Source: Phocaeicola coprocola DSM 17136 (GTDB lineage: Bacteria > Bacteroidota > Bacteroidia > Bacteroidales > Bacteroidaceae). From it: a stretch of DNA of 64,000 bases. Within the stretch, counting starts at the first letter, position 1; each line of letters begins with the position of its first letter. Of the stretch, positions 35,911 to 45,540 are shown piece by piece. The notes under the pieces were generated by a model that saw only the letters and a program-made list of their open reading frames with translations, was not told the origin of the DNA and made no database searches. The stretch is taken from NCBI RefSeq assembly GCF_000154845.1, contig NZ_DS981432.1, positions 34,851-98,850 of the forward strand. The letters run 5' to 3'. A program made the translations under genes and the position numbers.

Positions 35911-37041
35911 TCATTTTTGATCCAGCATATGTATCATTGCGGTAAAGTCCAAAGAAAGTTCTCTAATAAGTTCGGCCGTTCCCTTAGCCTTGTCGGAGAG
36001 CTTTTTCCTTTTACCTTTCCATATAGAAAGTATTGCCAGTACTATCCTCTGTATCGTGTCAAGGTTTCTGGCGGACCTTGCACTATTCCGCCTGATGAAG
36101 TCCTGCCTCAGGTTGCGGTCAAGGTCCCAGTGCATGCTTTCTATTGCCCAATGCATTCTGGCTATTGTACTCAGCCGCCTGGCACTTCCGTGAAAACTGG
36201 AGACATAGAACCTCCTCTCGGAAGATTTCTGACCATCAGATTTTCTCTCCGTTGCAGTCCGTATTTCGACAACCGTCAGATTTCCATTCCACTTTTTCCT
36301 GTCCGTAATCAGGTCATTTCCACGAAAGATACGGCATACTCTGGTCTCTATTCTGCCATGTTCAAGAAAAGGGCCTTCCGAATATACATCCACAGGCTCT
36401 GCAAGTTCGACATTGTCCTCAACCCCATATCGCAGAGTTCTCTGGTTTGCCTTCAGCTCGATAAGGAAATCACCGCCTTTTTCCCGGATTTTATCTATGA
36501 TGGCTTTCTGGAAGGACATGGCGTCTGCCGTAACTATGCATCCTGACACATCCACCTTGTCCAACAGTTTGGGTACGGAAGTTATCTCGTTGCTTTTTTC
36601 TTCACACATGTCCGTGGCAAGGGTGAAACCTCCTTCAAGGGAATAGGCGGATACGATGTCGGGGGTGCGTCCGTTTTCAAGTACCGTCCCTCTCATTGCC
36701 TTGCCGTCAATACAGAGGATGTCTCCGGCACAACCGACAAGCTCATCATGGAAGGTGGAGGTAAATTCAGACATCCGCTCAGACATGGCTTCATCATCAA
36801 TATGTTTGAATATACGGCAGAGCGTAGGTTCAGAAGGCACACCGTCCAACAAAATTCCTAAAGAGCGGAAGCGTTTCAGATTACGCTCGCCGAATCTGAT
36901 TATATCCGGTCTTGTCATACACTTGCCCAGCCGTCCGAGTATTACAAGGAGAAGAATATCTTCCAGCTTGTATTTGTAGTTTCCCTTGTCTGTCCTGCGG
37001 TAATCCGGCACTGATTTCACAAATTCTTTCAGATGTTTCAT
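35911..37041 (-). CDS. ISAs1-family transposase
   Basis: A 376-residue DDE transposase of the ISAs1 (H-repeat associated) type. The N-terminal part has VPDYRRTDKGNYKYKLEDIL and PSEPTLCRIFKHID, typical of the DDE_Tnp_1-associated domain. The catalytic core shows LCIDGKAMRG (first Asp), VTADAMSFQK (second Asp) and HWAIESMHWDLDRNLRQD (final Glu). It occupies most of the element, antisense to the interrupted lipoprotein gene. The frame is intact. Confidence 0.95.
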   Translation of the reverse strand: MKHLKEFVKSVPDYRRTDKGNYKYKLEDILLLVILGRLGKCMTRPDIIRFGERNLKRFRSLGILLDGVPSEPTLCRIFKHIDDEAMSERMSEFTSTFHDELVGCAGDILCIDGKAMRGTVLENGRTPDIVSAYSLEGGFTLATDMCEEKSNEITSVPKLLDKVDVSGCIVTADAMSFQKAIIDKIREKGGDFLIELKANQRTLRYGVEDNVELAEPVDVYSEGPFLEHGRIETRVCRIFRGNDLITDRKKWNGNLTVVEIRTATERKSDGQKSSERRFYVSSFHGSARRLSTIARMHWAIESMHWDLDRNLRQDFIRRNSARSARNLDTIQRIVLAILSIWKGKRKKLSDKAKGTAELIRELSLDFTAMIHMLDQK

Positions 37042-37144
37042 TATGCTGCCACGACGGCAGAATGCATGTTTCTTTTTTATATATTAGACATGCAAAATGT
37101 TGCATATCAGCAAAATAAATCTTATTTTCGCATAGCGAAAATTA

Positions 37145-37189
37145 AGGCGGAAATCAAAAAACGACCTCTGTCGCATTTGATTTCCGCCT
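37145..37189. repeat. Long hairpin inside the ISAs1-family element
   Basis: A perfect 14-bp stem, AGGCGGAAATCAAA (37145-37158) / TTTGATTTCCGCCT (37176-37189), in the ~260-bp non-coding end upstream of the transposase. It might limit read-in transcription or act in transposase regulation. Confidence 0.6.
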
Positions 37190-37321
37190 ACAAAAATAAT
37201 TTTATATGAACGATAAAAAGAAACACCGGAAGCGGTGCTTCCTGCATCGCTGTGCGCAAAAATAATGGTTTTTCGGAGAATAACAAGGATTATAGAGGTT
37301 GTTTTAAATGAAAGAGCCGTG

Positions 37322-37330
37322 TCTCTATAT
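37322..37330. repeat. Target-site duplication, right copy
   Basis: TCTCTATAT immediately after the right inverted repeat, identical to 35777-35785. Confidence 0.9.
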
Positions 37331-37959
37331 AAAGGAGAAGAGCCTGTTTATACAGATCAGCTTTATGGAGATTTGGATGTAGAACAGAAAGTTGATTTTG
37401 GTGTTTCTTATACACTGACCGCTTATTATGGAGAGGATGTTGCTGCTGGTTACGACAAACTGTACGTAAAGGGTAGGCAGACATTTACGGTATCTCAAGG
37501 TGATAAAAAAACTGTTTCTATTCTTTGTAAACCTGCCAATGCCAGAATTACTTTGGTTTATAAAGGAAATGGTGATAACGATGCATTCGAAGATTACTTC
37601 CAGGATTGTACCGTTACTGTAAAGACCGACTATATGGATGAGGCTTGGACTATGAACAAGTCGAATGAAGGTCAACAGCTTTATCTGAAAACCGGTGATG
37701 AAGGTACAAATGCTACTTTGTCCTTCTCTTTAATCGATAAAAATGGTGAACCTGTATCTGTTGATGGTTTCGATACTTCTAAGGTAATCGATTTGAAACC
37801 TTGCTATTCTTATACTTTGACTATCAAGCCGAATCAAACAGATATTCCAGGAGGTAAGCTGGGCTTGACTATTACTGTTGATGATGGGGTAACAGATGAA
37901 GATGTTACTGTTAATATCCCGGGTGATTACATTCCAAATTAAGATAAAATACGAATAAA

Positions 37960-39303
37960 ATGAAAAAATATAAGAGTTTAATATGGCTTTTAGGCCTTAT
38001 TGTAAGTTTGTCATCTTGCGAAATGCGTGACGAACTTTTGGGTAAAGGAGGAGCCGGAGAAAATGCCGGTACACTGGAGCTTGACCTGGCATCTATTTAT
38101 AACGGAGTAACAATAAGTCGTGCCGGAGAAACTGTAGACGGCGGAACTACTACCGGAAGTTTTAATGAAGAAGATGTAAATGTAGACAATTATACACTGG
38201 TTGTTACGAATACTGAAACTCAGGAAGAAGCAGCCAGAGGTAAAGTCAGTGAATTGAAGAACGAAAACGGTAAGGTAGTTCTTCCTTTGGGTGAAGGAAG
38301 CTATGCTGTAACTGCTTACAATTACGAAGGTGAAAATGTAACAGTATCCGAGCGTCCTTATTTTAAAGGGGAACAGACTTTCTCTGTAAAGAAGGGTATT
38401 GCTACAAATGTTGATCTGACTTGTAAGTTGGCATGTGTTGAAGTATCAATAGGTTTGACAAGCTCGTTTGAAGAAGCTTTTAAAGATGATTATTCAGTAA
38501 TAGTTGATAATAGAGATGGTGCCACCCAAATATTCGATAAGAGTTCTCTTGGTAAGAAATATTATTTTCAGGTTCCTGAACGCCAGAACAGCCTGAATGC
38601 TTCTATCAAGGCAACTTCTGTAGAAGGTAATTTTATTGAATTGAAAGCAACTATTCAGAAGCCTTCTGATGCAGAGGGTAGCGAATCTTATTTGGCTGGT
38701 GGAGATTCTTTTAATATTCAACTGACAGAAGACGGTTCTACAGATTCTTATATTTCTATCGGTATTACAGTTGACCTGACATTCACTGAAGTGGGTGAAA
38801 CAATTAAAATCCCTGTAGATAATATTATTTATGAAGGTCCGGATACTCCGGGTGAAGGTGGTGGTGAAGAACCGGAAGCTTCTATCACATTCGAAGGATT
38901 GCCTGCTACTTATACTTGTACCCATGGAAATGATACTATTGCAGGTTTGCAGGATGTTCACATCTTAGCTCCTAATGATATTAAAAATCTGAATGTTACT
39001 ATTTCAGGTGAGATTGCAGCTATGTTAGGCGAGGTAGGCTTACTGGAAACATTCGATATTTGTAATCTAACTGATGATATTAAACCTACACTGATTATGT
39101 TGGGACTTATTACAGAAGATGAATATAATCAGTTGCATATGGGAACTTGTAAAGATTTTACGTTTAGACTGGGAAAATTATTAGTACTTGTTCCAAGTGT
39201 TGTTCAATCTGGAGAGAGTGTATTTAACTTAGCTGTTTCGGATGGTGTTAGCACTAAAGACGGAGATATTACAGTTATTGTAAATCCAAAGAAAGGAGAG
39301 TAA
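37960..39303 (+). CDS. DUF4493 surface lipoprotein
   Basis: A 447-residue lipoprotein (lipobox LSSC). Residues ~35-285 are a DUF4493 domain: TLELDLAS, NYTLVVTNTETQEE, VVLPLGEGSYAVTAYNYEGE, PYFKGEQTFSVKKGIATNVD and LTCKLACVEVSIG all match the family pattern. A short Gly/Pro/Glu linker (PDTPGEGGGEEPE) leads to a C-terminal beta domain (about 305-447) found also in part in the 731-residue protein of the same operon. It starts 17 bp after the split gene and ends 6 bp before the next one. Function unknown; surface display on the outer membrane is likely. Confidence 0.85.
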   Translation: MKKYKSLIWLLGLIVSLSSCEMRDELLGKGGAGENAGTLELDLASIYNGVTISRAGETVDGGTTTGSFNEEDVNVDNYTLVVTNTETQEEAARGKVSELKNENGKVVLPLGEGSYAVTAYNYEGENVTVSERPYFKGEQTFSVKKGIATNVDLTCKLACVEVSIGLTSSFEEAFKDDYSVIVDNRDGATQIFDKSSLGKKYYFQVPERQNSLNASIKATSVEGNFIELKATIQKPSDAEGSESYLAGGDSFNIQLTEDGSTDSYISIGITVDLTFTEVGETIKIPVDNIIYEGPDTPGEGGGEEPEASITFEGLPATYTCTHGNDTIAGLQDVHILAPNDIKNLNVTISGEIAAMLGEVGLLETFDICNLTDDIKPTLIMLGLITEDEYNQLHMGTCKDFTFRLGKLLVLVPSVVQSGESVFNLAVSDGVSTKDGDITVIVNPKKGE

Positions 39304-39309
39304 GAGTTT

Positions 39310-40974
39310 ATGAAATTAACAAATATAATGATAGGATTATTTCTGGGTGTAGGACTGATTTCTTCCTGCCAGTCAGAAATAGATGAAGCCAAAGGATATG
39401 GCTATCTCCAGCTGTCTTCCATTGATGTTAATAAGGGTGTAGAAACTCGTGCTGACATAACTGAATCGGAAGCAATAGCTGTCGATATATTAGATGAGTC
39501 GAATGCTGTAGTACAGCATGCCGACGATTGGAGAAACTTAGATGATGTGATATTGCCTGTTGCTACATATACCATCAAGGCATATTCAGCCGACAAGAAT
39601 ATGGAAACTCAGGGCTTTGATGCTCAGCCTTATTATGCAGGACAAAAAGATGTAGTAATCGAAGCCAATAAGGCAAAGAATGTAAACATTACTTGTAAGC
39701 TGGCTCAGACAATGGTTTCTGTAAATTGTTCGGAAACTTTTAAATCTACTTTTGCTGGTTATACATGTTATATAGAAGGTGCTGATGCGCTGAGCATTCC
39801 ATTTGTAGAAGATGAAGCACGTGCTGCTTATGTAAAAGCTGGTCAGCCTTTGACTGTAAAAGTTGATTTCGGTAATGGAAAGTCTTTCTCTCAGGAAATC
39901 ACTTCGAAAGCGGAAGCTGCTTATCACTATAAAGTAAACCTGGATATTACGGAAGGTAATGCCGGATTCGATATCTCGGTAGACCAGACTATTCATCAGT
40001 ACGACGTAACAGTAAAAGTACCTACCAAGCAGGAAAGTGCTGATATGGTAACCAGCGATATTAAGAACGATGCTTCTAAGGTTTGGGGACAGTTTGCTTA
40101 TTTGTCGGGTTCTTGTAATTTAGCGGAAATTACTTCTCCGGTACAGTTCCGTTACAAGAAGAAAGCCGATGCTGAATGGACTACAATTGAAGCTGTTCAG
40201 GAAGAAGGCACCAAGAACTATTCAGCAAAGGTTGCCCCGCTAGATTTCGGTACGGAGTACGAATATTATATTGTATGTGGAGATAAAACAGGCGAAACTT
40301 GTACGTTTACTACAGAATCGTATGTGGAAATTCCGAATCTGAACTTTGATACTTGGAGACAGAAAGGAAAGAACTGGTATGCCAATGCTGATGCTTCAGA
40401 TAGTTATTGGGCTACCGGTAATTCTGGAGTGACTCTTATCAAGGATGCTACAACTGTTCCTGTTGAGGGGAGTGAAGCGCATAGCGGAAAAGCTGCTAAG
40501 ATGACTACTGTTGATGGTGTAATGCTGGTTGGAGCTGCTGCTGGTAATTTGTTTATTGGAACTTACAAAACCAATATGACGAATCCATCAACGAGTGTAA
40601 ATTTTGGTCGTGATTATGCAGGGGCTCGTCCTGTAAAACTTTCAGGTTATTATAAATATACTTCTTGTGCAATCAATTATGGTTCTCAACCAGGTACACT
40701 TACAACTGATGAATGTAATATTTATATTCGCTTATGGGATGCAAGTGGGACAGAAATAGGTTTTGGTGAGTTCGTGAGTTCTGAATCTGTTGGTACATAT
40801 ACTCCGTTTGAAGTTACTATTAATTATAGTAATACTCAGAAACGTCCTGCTAAGTTAACAATCGTTGCTACTTCCAGTCGTTATGGTGGTAATTTTAGTG
40901 GTAAGAAAGTAGTTGGTCAGGTTGGAGCCGGCAGTACCCTTTGGGTAGATGATTTTGAATTGTCATACTATTAA
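39310..40974 (+). CDS. DUF4493-PCMD surface lipoprotein
   Basis: A 554-residue lipoprotein (lipobox ISSC). Domain order: DUF4493 (about 30-240; YLQLSSIDVNKGVETRA, PYYAGQKDVVIEANKAKNVN), a fibronectin III-like unit (about 250-345; KVWGQFAYLSG, FGTEYEYYIVCGDKTGETC) and a PCMD domain (about 345-554; AAAGNLFIGTYKT, GARPVKLSGYYKYTS, GSTLWVDDFELSYY). The PCMD part is nearly the same as that of the protein encoded at 41722. It begins 6 bp after the preceding gene. Function unknown. Confidence 0.85.
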   Translation: MKLTNIMIGLFLGVGLISSCQSEIDEAKGYGYLQLSSIDVNKGVETRADITESEAIAVDILDESNAVVQHADDWRNLDDVILPVATYTIKAYSADKNMETQGFDAQPYYAGQKDVVIEANKAKNVNITCKLAQTMVSVNCSETFKSTFAGYTCYIEGADALSIPFVEDEARAAYVKAGQPLTVKVDFGNGKSFSQEITSKAEAAYHYKVNLDITEGNAGFDISVDQTIHQYDVTVKVPTKQESADMVTSDIKNDASKVWGQFAYLSGSCNLAEITSPVQFRYKKKADAEWTTIEAVQEEGTKNYSAKVAPLDFGTEYEYYIVCGDKTGETCTFTTESYVEIPNLNFDTWRQKGKNWYANADASDSYWATGNSGVTLIKDATTVPVEGSEAHSGKAAKMTTVDGVMLVGAAAGNLFIGTYKTNMTNPSTSVNFGRDYAGARPVKLSGYYKYTSCAINYGSQPGTLTTDECNIYIRLWDASGTEIGFGEFVSSESVGTYTPFEVTINYSNTQKRPAKLTIVATSSRYGGNFSGKKVVGQVGAGSTLWVDDFELSYY

Positions 40975-40981
40975 TGTTTGC

Positions 40982-41710
40982 ATGAAGAAATATTTCATTT
41001 TATTATTAACCTTTTTGTGCGTAACTTCGGTCTACGCACGAAAAGGTTATGATCGTAATATAAAGCCCTCCTTATTTGTTCCGAAAGGATCGTGGATGGG
41101 AGGTGTCACATTCTCTTATACAGAATTGACCGGTGATAATTATAAGCTTCTGATATTGGATGATGTAAACGGTGAAGGGTATACCTTTAAGGTAAGTCCA
41201 TATGCCGGATATTTTTTCCGTGATAATATGGCTGCCGGTGTGCGTTTGAATTATAACCGTACCTATGCGGATATAGGTAGTATTAATCTGGATTTGGGAG
41301 ATGACCTGACATTCGATATCAGCGATTATAAATATCTGGAGCATGAATATACTGCTGCCGGATTTTTACGCACATATATGGGGCTGGGAAACAGTAAAGT
41401 TTTTGGCTTTTTCAATGAGCTTCGTCTGACGTATGGATATGGTCAGGGAAAAACGTTGTCCGGGTCGGATGAGAAAGCTACGGGTACCTATCAGACCTCT
41501 CATCGTTTACAGATTGGTGCGGCGCCGGGCTTGACGGCTTTCGTTACGAACAATATGGCAGTCGAGGTGTCGATTAATGTCGTTGGTCTGGACTTCAAGT
41601 GGATTGAACAGACTACCAATCAGGTTGAACATGGGTCATACCGTCAGAGTTCCGCTGATTTTAAGATTAATATATTTTCCATCAATATCGGTGTTTGTAC
41701 TTATTTTTAA
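40982..41710 (+). CDS. Outer-membrane beta-barrel protein within the DUF4493/PCMD operon
   Basis: Start taken at ATG 40982, which gives a signal peptide (MKKYFILLLTFLCVTSVYA) and 242 residues; the ORF can be read further upstream but that overlaps the previous gene and adds polar residues. The mature part is an eight- to ten-strand barrel: GSWMGGVTFSYTELTGDN, YTFKVSPYAGYFFRDN, MAAGVRLNYNRTY, AVEVSINVVGLDFKW, ending INIGVCTYF with C-terminal Phe. It lies between the two near-identical PCMD lipoprotein genes and is probably their outer-membrane partner. Confidence 0.8.
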   Translation: MKKYFILLLTFLCVTSVYARKGYDRNIKPSLFVPKGSWMGGVTFSYTELTGDNYKLLILDDVNGEGYTFKVSPYAGYFFRDNMAAGVRLNYNRTYADIGSINLDLGDDLTFDISDYKYLEHEYTAAGFLRTYMGLGNSKVFGFFNELRLTYGYGQGKTLSGSDEKATGTYQTSHRLQIGAAPGLTAFVTNNMAVEVSINVVGLDFKWIEQTTNQVEHGSYRQSSADFKINIFSINIGVCTYF

Positions 41711-41721
41711 ATTGACAAATT

Positions 41722-43341
41722 ATGATTATAAAAGCTTTAAAGTTTAGCTTTATATCACTCTTGTTACTGAACATGTCTTCGTGTATAGAGAATGACATTC
41801 CTTATCCTTATATCGAGGGGGTTATTCAGGAAATTCAGGTAGACGGAATGCAGGGAGAAGCCGTGTTCAATAATCAGGCTCGTACTATTGAACTTACTAT
41901 AGGTGAAGATGCTTTTATCGATAGTTTGCCGATTACCAGGTTGGTTGCAAATTCGGAAGCACTGATTTATCCGGATACAGCTGCTTGTATTAAGCCTAAC
42001 GGTTTTCCGAATTTTAGTTTTGCTTCGTTAAATGAGCTTCCTGGCAATGCAAATACTGCTGTCGATTTTACAAATCCGGTAGGGGTCTTATTGAAAACTT
42101 ATCAGGAGTACTGGTGGAAGATTACAGTAAAGCAAGAAATTGAACGTGTGATTGAGGTGGAGAATCAGTCGGGTACTGCTCCTTCATTGGACTTATATAA
42201 TCATGTTGCTATTATCTATGTCACGGAAGATGCTGATTACCGGAATATCAAGATTAAAAAATTAAATCTGGAGGGCTCAAAAACAGTATTAGATCCAGAT
42301 CCGGCAACAGTAACGGATTTTACTCGTCCACGTGTGTTTAAGGCTTACCGTAATGGCAGATATATATGCGACTGGACGGTGGATGTACAGAAATCATCGG
42401 TAGCCGCTTCTGTAGAAAAAGTAAATGCATGGGCTACTAAGGCTTATATCAGTGGAAGTTTTCGTGCTGGAACTGATATTTCTGTGGAATATCGTGTGAA
42501 AGGTAATGAGGAATGGACGAAATTGGATAATTCGGCTATTACTGAAACAGGAAGCACTTCTTATTCTGCTGAACTTACGGGGTTGCAGAGTGGTACGGAT
42601 TATGAAGTACGGGCACTGGCCGGAGGTAGTGAAGGCGATGTATATTCTTTCCAGACGGAAACGATTGTGACTCTTCCCAACATGAATTTCGAAACTTGGA
42701 CACAGGATGGAAAAACATGGTATCCGAACCCTGTTGCCGATAATCTGGATGATCCGCAGGCTTATTGGGCTACAGGTAATGAGGGAGTGACTATTTATAA
42801 GGAGTCGAGTACCGTACCTGTTACTGGTAGTGATGCTTATAAAGGAAAGGCTGCCAAAATGTATACGTACGGAGATATTTTATTGGTCGGTGCTGCTGCC
42901 GGTAATTTGTTTATCGGGACTTATAAAACGAATGTAGGAAAACCTGAGTCGAGTCCGTCGTTTGGACGTGCTTATTCTGGAGCCCGTCCTACAAAACTGA
43001 GTGGGTATTATAAATATAAATCAATGCCTGTTACATACGCTGGTACTGTTCCCGGAAATCTGAAAACAGATCAATGCCATATTTATTTAAGATTATGGGA
43101 TGATGCCGGACAGGAAATAGCTTATGGTGAGTTTATTGGTACAGAGACTGTTACTGAATATACGAAATTTGAGTTTGATATTAAGTATAGTAATACTGAA
43201 TCGAAACCTGCGAAAATCGCGATTGTTGCTACTTCCAGTAAGTATGGCGGTGATTTTGATGAGAATGGAAAGAAAGTAATCGGACAGGTTGGCGACGGCA
43301 GTACGTTGTGGGTAGATGAATTTGAATTAGGTTATGAATAA
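41722..43341 (+). CDS. PCMD surface lipoprotein
   Basis: A 539-residue lipoprotein (lipobox MSSC). The N-terminal ~230 residues contain two strand-rich DUF5018-like units (EAVFNNQARTIELTIGEDAF, HVAIIYVTEDADYRNIKIKK) instead of DUF4493. They are followed by an Fn3-like unit (VNAWATKAYISGSFRAGTD, about 235-315) and a PCMD domain (AAAGNLFIGTYKTN, GARPTKLSGYYKYKSMP, GSTLWVDEFELGYE). The C-terminal half is a close paralogue of the protein at 39310. Its stop overlaps the next start by 8 bp. Confidence 0.85.
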   Translation: MIIKALKFSFISLLLLNMSSCIENDIPYPYIEGVIQEIQVDGMQGEAVFNNQARTIELTIGEDAFIDSLPITRLVANSEALIYPDTAACIKPNGFPNFSFASLNELPGNANTAVDFTNPVGVLLKTYQEYWWKITVKQEIERVIEVENQSGTAPSLDLYNHVAIIYVTEDADYRNIKIKKLNLEGSKTVLDPDPATVTDFTRPRVFKAYRNGRYICDWTVDVQKSSVAASVEKVNAWATKAYISGSFRAGTDISVEYRVKGNEEWTKLDNSAITETGSTSYSAELTGLQSGTDYEVRALAGGSEGDVYSFQTETIVTLPNMNFETWTQDGKTWYPNPVADNLDDPQAYWATGNEGVTIYKESSTVPVTGSDAYKGKAAKMYTYGDILLVGAAAGNLFIGTYKTNVGKPESSPSFGRAYSGARPTKLSGYYKYKSMPVTYAGTVPGNLKTDQCHIYLRLWDDAGQEIAYGEFIGTETVTEYTKFEFDIKYSNTESKPAKIAIVATSSKYGGDFDENGKKVIGQVGDGSTLWVDEFELGYE

Positions 43342-45529
43342 ATTAGTTATTGAATATATGAAGTGGATAGGAGGCTTGTGCTCGCTGCTGCTATGTATGC
43401 TACTGGGAGGGTGTCAGGAGAATGAGGAAACTGATTTATCTGGCAAAACGGGATTGCTTGTTACCTTGACTGATGAGGATAATAAAGCATATTCACGTAA
43501 AGCTCCTTCTGAGTTGGAAGATCCGCTGACAGAAATGTTTCAGTTGAAGATTCTATATAGTGGTACCGATAAATCTGCCTATAAGGGAACTTGTAAGGAA
43601 TATGTTTTATTACAGGAAGGTCTGTACGATTTGACTGCTACGTATGGTGATAATCCAGTGATTGCATTGGATGCTCCCTATTATGTAGGAAGTTTGAATG
43701 CACAGGAAGTGATAAAAGGAGAAATGACTTCAGCTTCTATATCTTGCTCTGTAGCCAATTCTCTGTTGTCTGTCATTTATAACAGAGAGAGTCTGAACAA
43801 GATGTATGAATCCTATTTCGTAACAGTATCTGTAGGCAGTGAGTCTGTCGATCTGGATGCTGATTCAGGAAAGAGTGCTTATTTTCGTGCAGGTTCGTCA
43901 GTGAAGCTGGTTTTCCATGGCCGTTTATCTGGTACGGGAAAAGAGGTCGTATATGATATTCCGGATCAGGAGCAGTTTGCAAATATTGCAGTAAAGACTC
44001 ATGTAAAGGTTACATTAGGTCTGGGTGATTCAGAAATTTCATCGGGAGTAGGTATTTCTATTGAGAAACTTGAAACAGAAACGGTTTCTATTGCTGAAAC
44101 GATACCTTCAGAGTTTATGCCTAAGCCGAAATTGGAATCGGATGGTTTTCTGAATAACGAGCTCTCGTTCGCTGAAACAGAAAAAAAATCGGCAACTATT
44201 CGTTTGAAACTTTCATCTGCCTTGCAGGAGTTGAAGTTGAAATTTAATTCGGCAGATACTAAGTTTGCTGGATTGGAACAAGGAAAAGAATATTTGTTGT
44301 CTAGTGCTGAAGATAAGTCTGCGATTGAAAATGCATTAGGTATTTCCTTACCGGAAGTTGGAGCAACGGAGGCTGTTTTGGATTTTACTTCTTTATTACC
44401 ACAGCTGATGACGAATAAGGGAGCAACTGTTACGTCAACAATAGAAGTGGATGTGAAGGCCAATAACCGCTGGGCTAGTGAAGATTCAACAGTTAATCGG
44501 GTTTATACACTTAAGTGTAATAAGCCGGAGTTCTCTATCGTAACTAATCCGGGAAACTTCTGGTGTAAGGAATTTAGTGTGGACAGCTGTGATATAAAGA
44601 CTGGAGATATCGAAACGATTTCGCAGAAAATTCAATATCAATATCGTAAGAAAGGCGACGAGCAATGGATAGACTGTGATCGCTTGGTACAGTTTGACGA
44701 CTATCCTGTGGATAAGCAATATCAGATACGTGCTGTTTATCGTGAGGGTATCGAAACAGAACCAGTGGATGTAATGCTGGAAACTCCGCAACAGTTACCG
44801 AATTCGGATATGGAAGAATGGTATATTGAGGAAAAGAAAAAATCGGGTACATGGCCTTTTAAGGATAAAACTTATTACACTTTCCATCCTTATGCAGAAG
44901 GTAATGCCAGCTCGTCTTGGTGGGCAACAAACAACGATAAAGCTCAAGGAGGAACGTATGCTTTGGGTATTTGGTATGAAGGTTGCTTTGCATCCTGTGT
45001 CAGTTATACAGAAGATGCTCATGGAGGCACAAAAGCTGCGTTGATGTATCTTTCGGGATGTGGTGATGGCTATGCCAATACTGCGGGTACTTATGTCGGT
45101 GGTGCTATGGTAGGTAGCTTGTTTATTGGAACTTATGACTCTGGTATTATACAAGGGCATGATTTTGGTTCTCGTCCAACTTCGATGTCTTTTTGGTATA
45201 AATATAAGCCCTATAATTCTGATGCTTTCAAGGTTGTTGTGTCTTTAAAGAATGGAGATCGGGAAATTGCAACTGGAACGTATGAACCTGCTGCCTCTTC
45301 GGAAGAAGATGGTGAATATGGACACGCCACAGTTGATTTTAATTATACTGAACCTTTTGGGAAAGCAACTTCTATATGTGTGCAGTTTTTGGCCTCGAAT
45401 AAAACTTCACTTTCTCAGAGTGATTTTGATTTAGGAACAACTATAACTTATCCAGTGATTGGCGATTGGACTGTGCATATGGGAAGTATTTTGAAGATAG
45501 ATGATATTTCCTTGGCATTTGATAAATAA
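43334..45529 (+). CDS. Large DUF4493-PCMD surface lipoprotein
   Basis: At 731 residues this is the largest protein of the operon. Lipobox LLGGC is correct from either ATG 43334 or ATG 43358; the latter (MKWIGGLCSLLLCML) makes the more usual signal. DUF4493 spans about 30-260 (GLLVTLTDEDNKAYSRK, PYYVGSLNAQEVIKGEMTSA), an additional all-beta domain about 265-400, an Fn3-like unit about 400-485 and a PCMD domain 485-731 with MVGSLFIGTYDSG, RPTSMSFWYKYKP and GSILKIDDISLAF. Its 5' end overlaps the preceding gene by 8 bp. Confidence 0.85.
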   Translation: MNKLVIEYMKWIGGLCSLLLCMLLGGCQENEETDLSGKTGLLVTLTDEDNKAYSRKAPSELEDPLTEMFQLKILYSGTDKSAYKGTCKEYVLLQEGLYDLTATYGDNPVIALDAPYYVGSLNAQEVIKGEMTSASISCSVANSLLSVIYNRESLNKMYESYFVTVSVGSESVDLDADSGKSAYFRAGSSVKLVFHGRLSGTGKEVVYDIPDQEQFANIAVKTHVKVTLGLGDSEISSGVGISIEKLETETVSIAETIPSEFMPKPKLESDGFLNNELSFAETEKKSATIRLKLSSALQELKLKFNSADTKFAGLEQGKEYLLSSAEDKSAIENALGISLPEVGATEAVLDFTSLLPQLMTNKGATVTSTIEVDVKANNRWASEDSTVNRVYTLKCNKPEFSIVTNPGNFWCKEFSVDSCDIKTGDIETISQKIQYQYRKKGDEQWIDCDRLVQFDDYPVDKQYQIRAVYREGIETEPVDVMLETPQQLPNSDMEEWYIEEKKKSGTWPFKDKTYYTFHPYAEGNASSSWWATNNDKAQGGTYALGIWYEGCFASCVSYTEDAHGGTKAALMYLSGCGDGYANTAGTYVGGAMVGSLFIGTYDSGIIQGHDFGSRPTSMSFWYKYKPYNSDAFKVVVSLKNGDREIATGTYEPAASSEEDGEYGHATVDFNYTEPFGKATSICVQFLASNKTSLSQSDFDLGTTITYPVIGDWTVHMGSILKIDDISLAFDK

Positions 45530-45540
45530 AAGATGAAGTC

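Larger units (their letters stand above)
35786..37321. mobile_element. ISAs1-family insertion sequence
   Basis: A complete 1,536-bp element bounded by perfect 18-bp inverted repeats, CACGGCTCTTTCATTTAA at 35786-35803 and its complement at 37304-37321, with a 9-bp target duplication (TCTCTATAT). It carries one intact transposase gene on the minus strand. Base composition of the transposase region is richer in GC than the surrounding genes. Perfect ends, an exact duplication and an undamaged transposase point to a recent and possibly still active insertion. Confidence 0.95.
35585..37942 (+). pseudogene. DUF4493 lipoprotein gene split by an ISAs1-family element
   Basis: The 5' part (35585-35785) encodes a lipoprotein signal (lipobox FLGSC), the glycine/serine stretch and the start of a DUF4493 domain (IMVDLSTNLSYSRA, NVNNYKVSLY). 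The 3' part (37331-37942) continues in the same frame with KGEEPVYTDQLYGDL, the FTVSQGDKKTVSILCKPANA strand and the DUF4493 end. Joining the parts with only one copy of the 9-bp duplication gives an uninterrupted 270-residue protein, so the gene was intact until the insertion. As it stands, translation stops within the left IS end (TAA 35801-35803). It is the first gene of the operon, and transcription of the rest may be reduced. Confidence 0.92.

Noticed and set aside
35842..36546. A 234-residue open frame on the plus strand within the ISAs1 element
   Set aside because: It is exactly antisense to the transposase, has unstructured Pro/Cys-rich composition and no family features.
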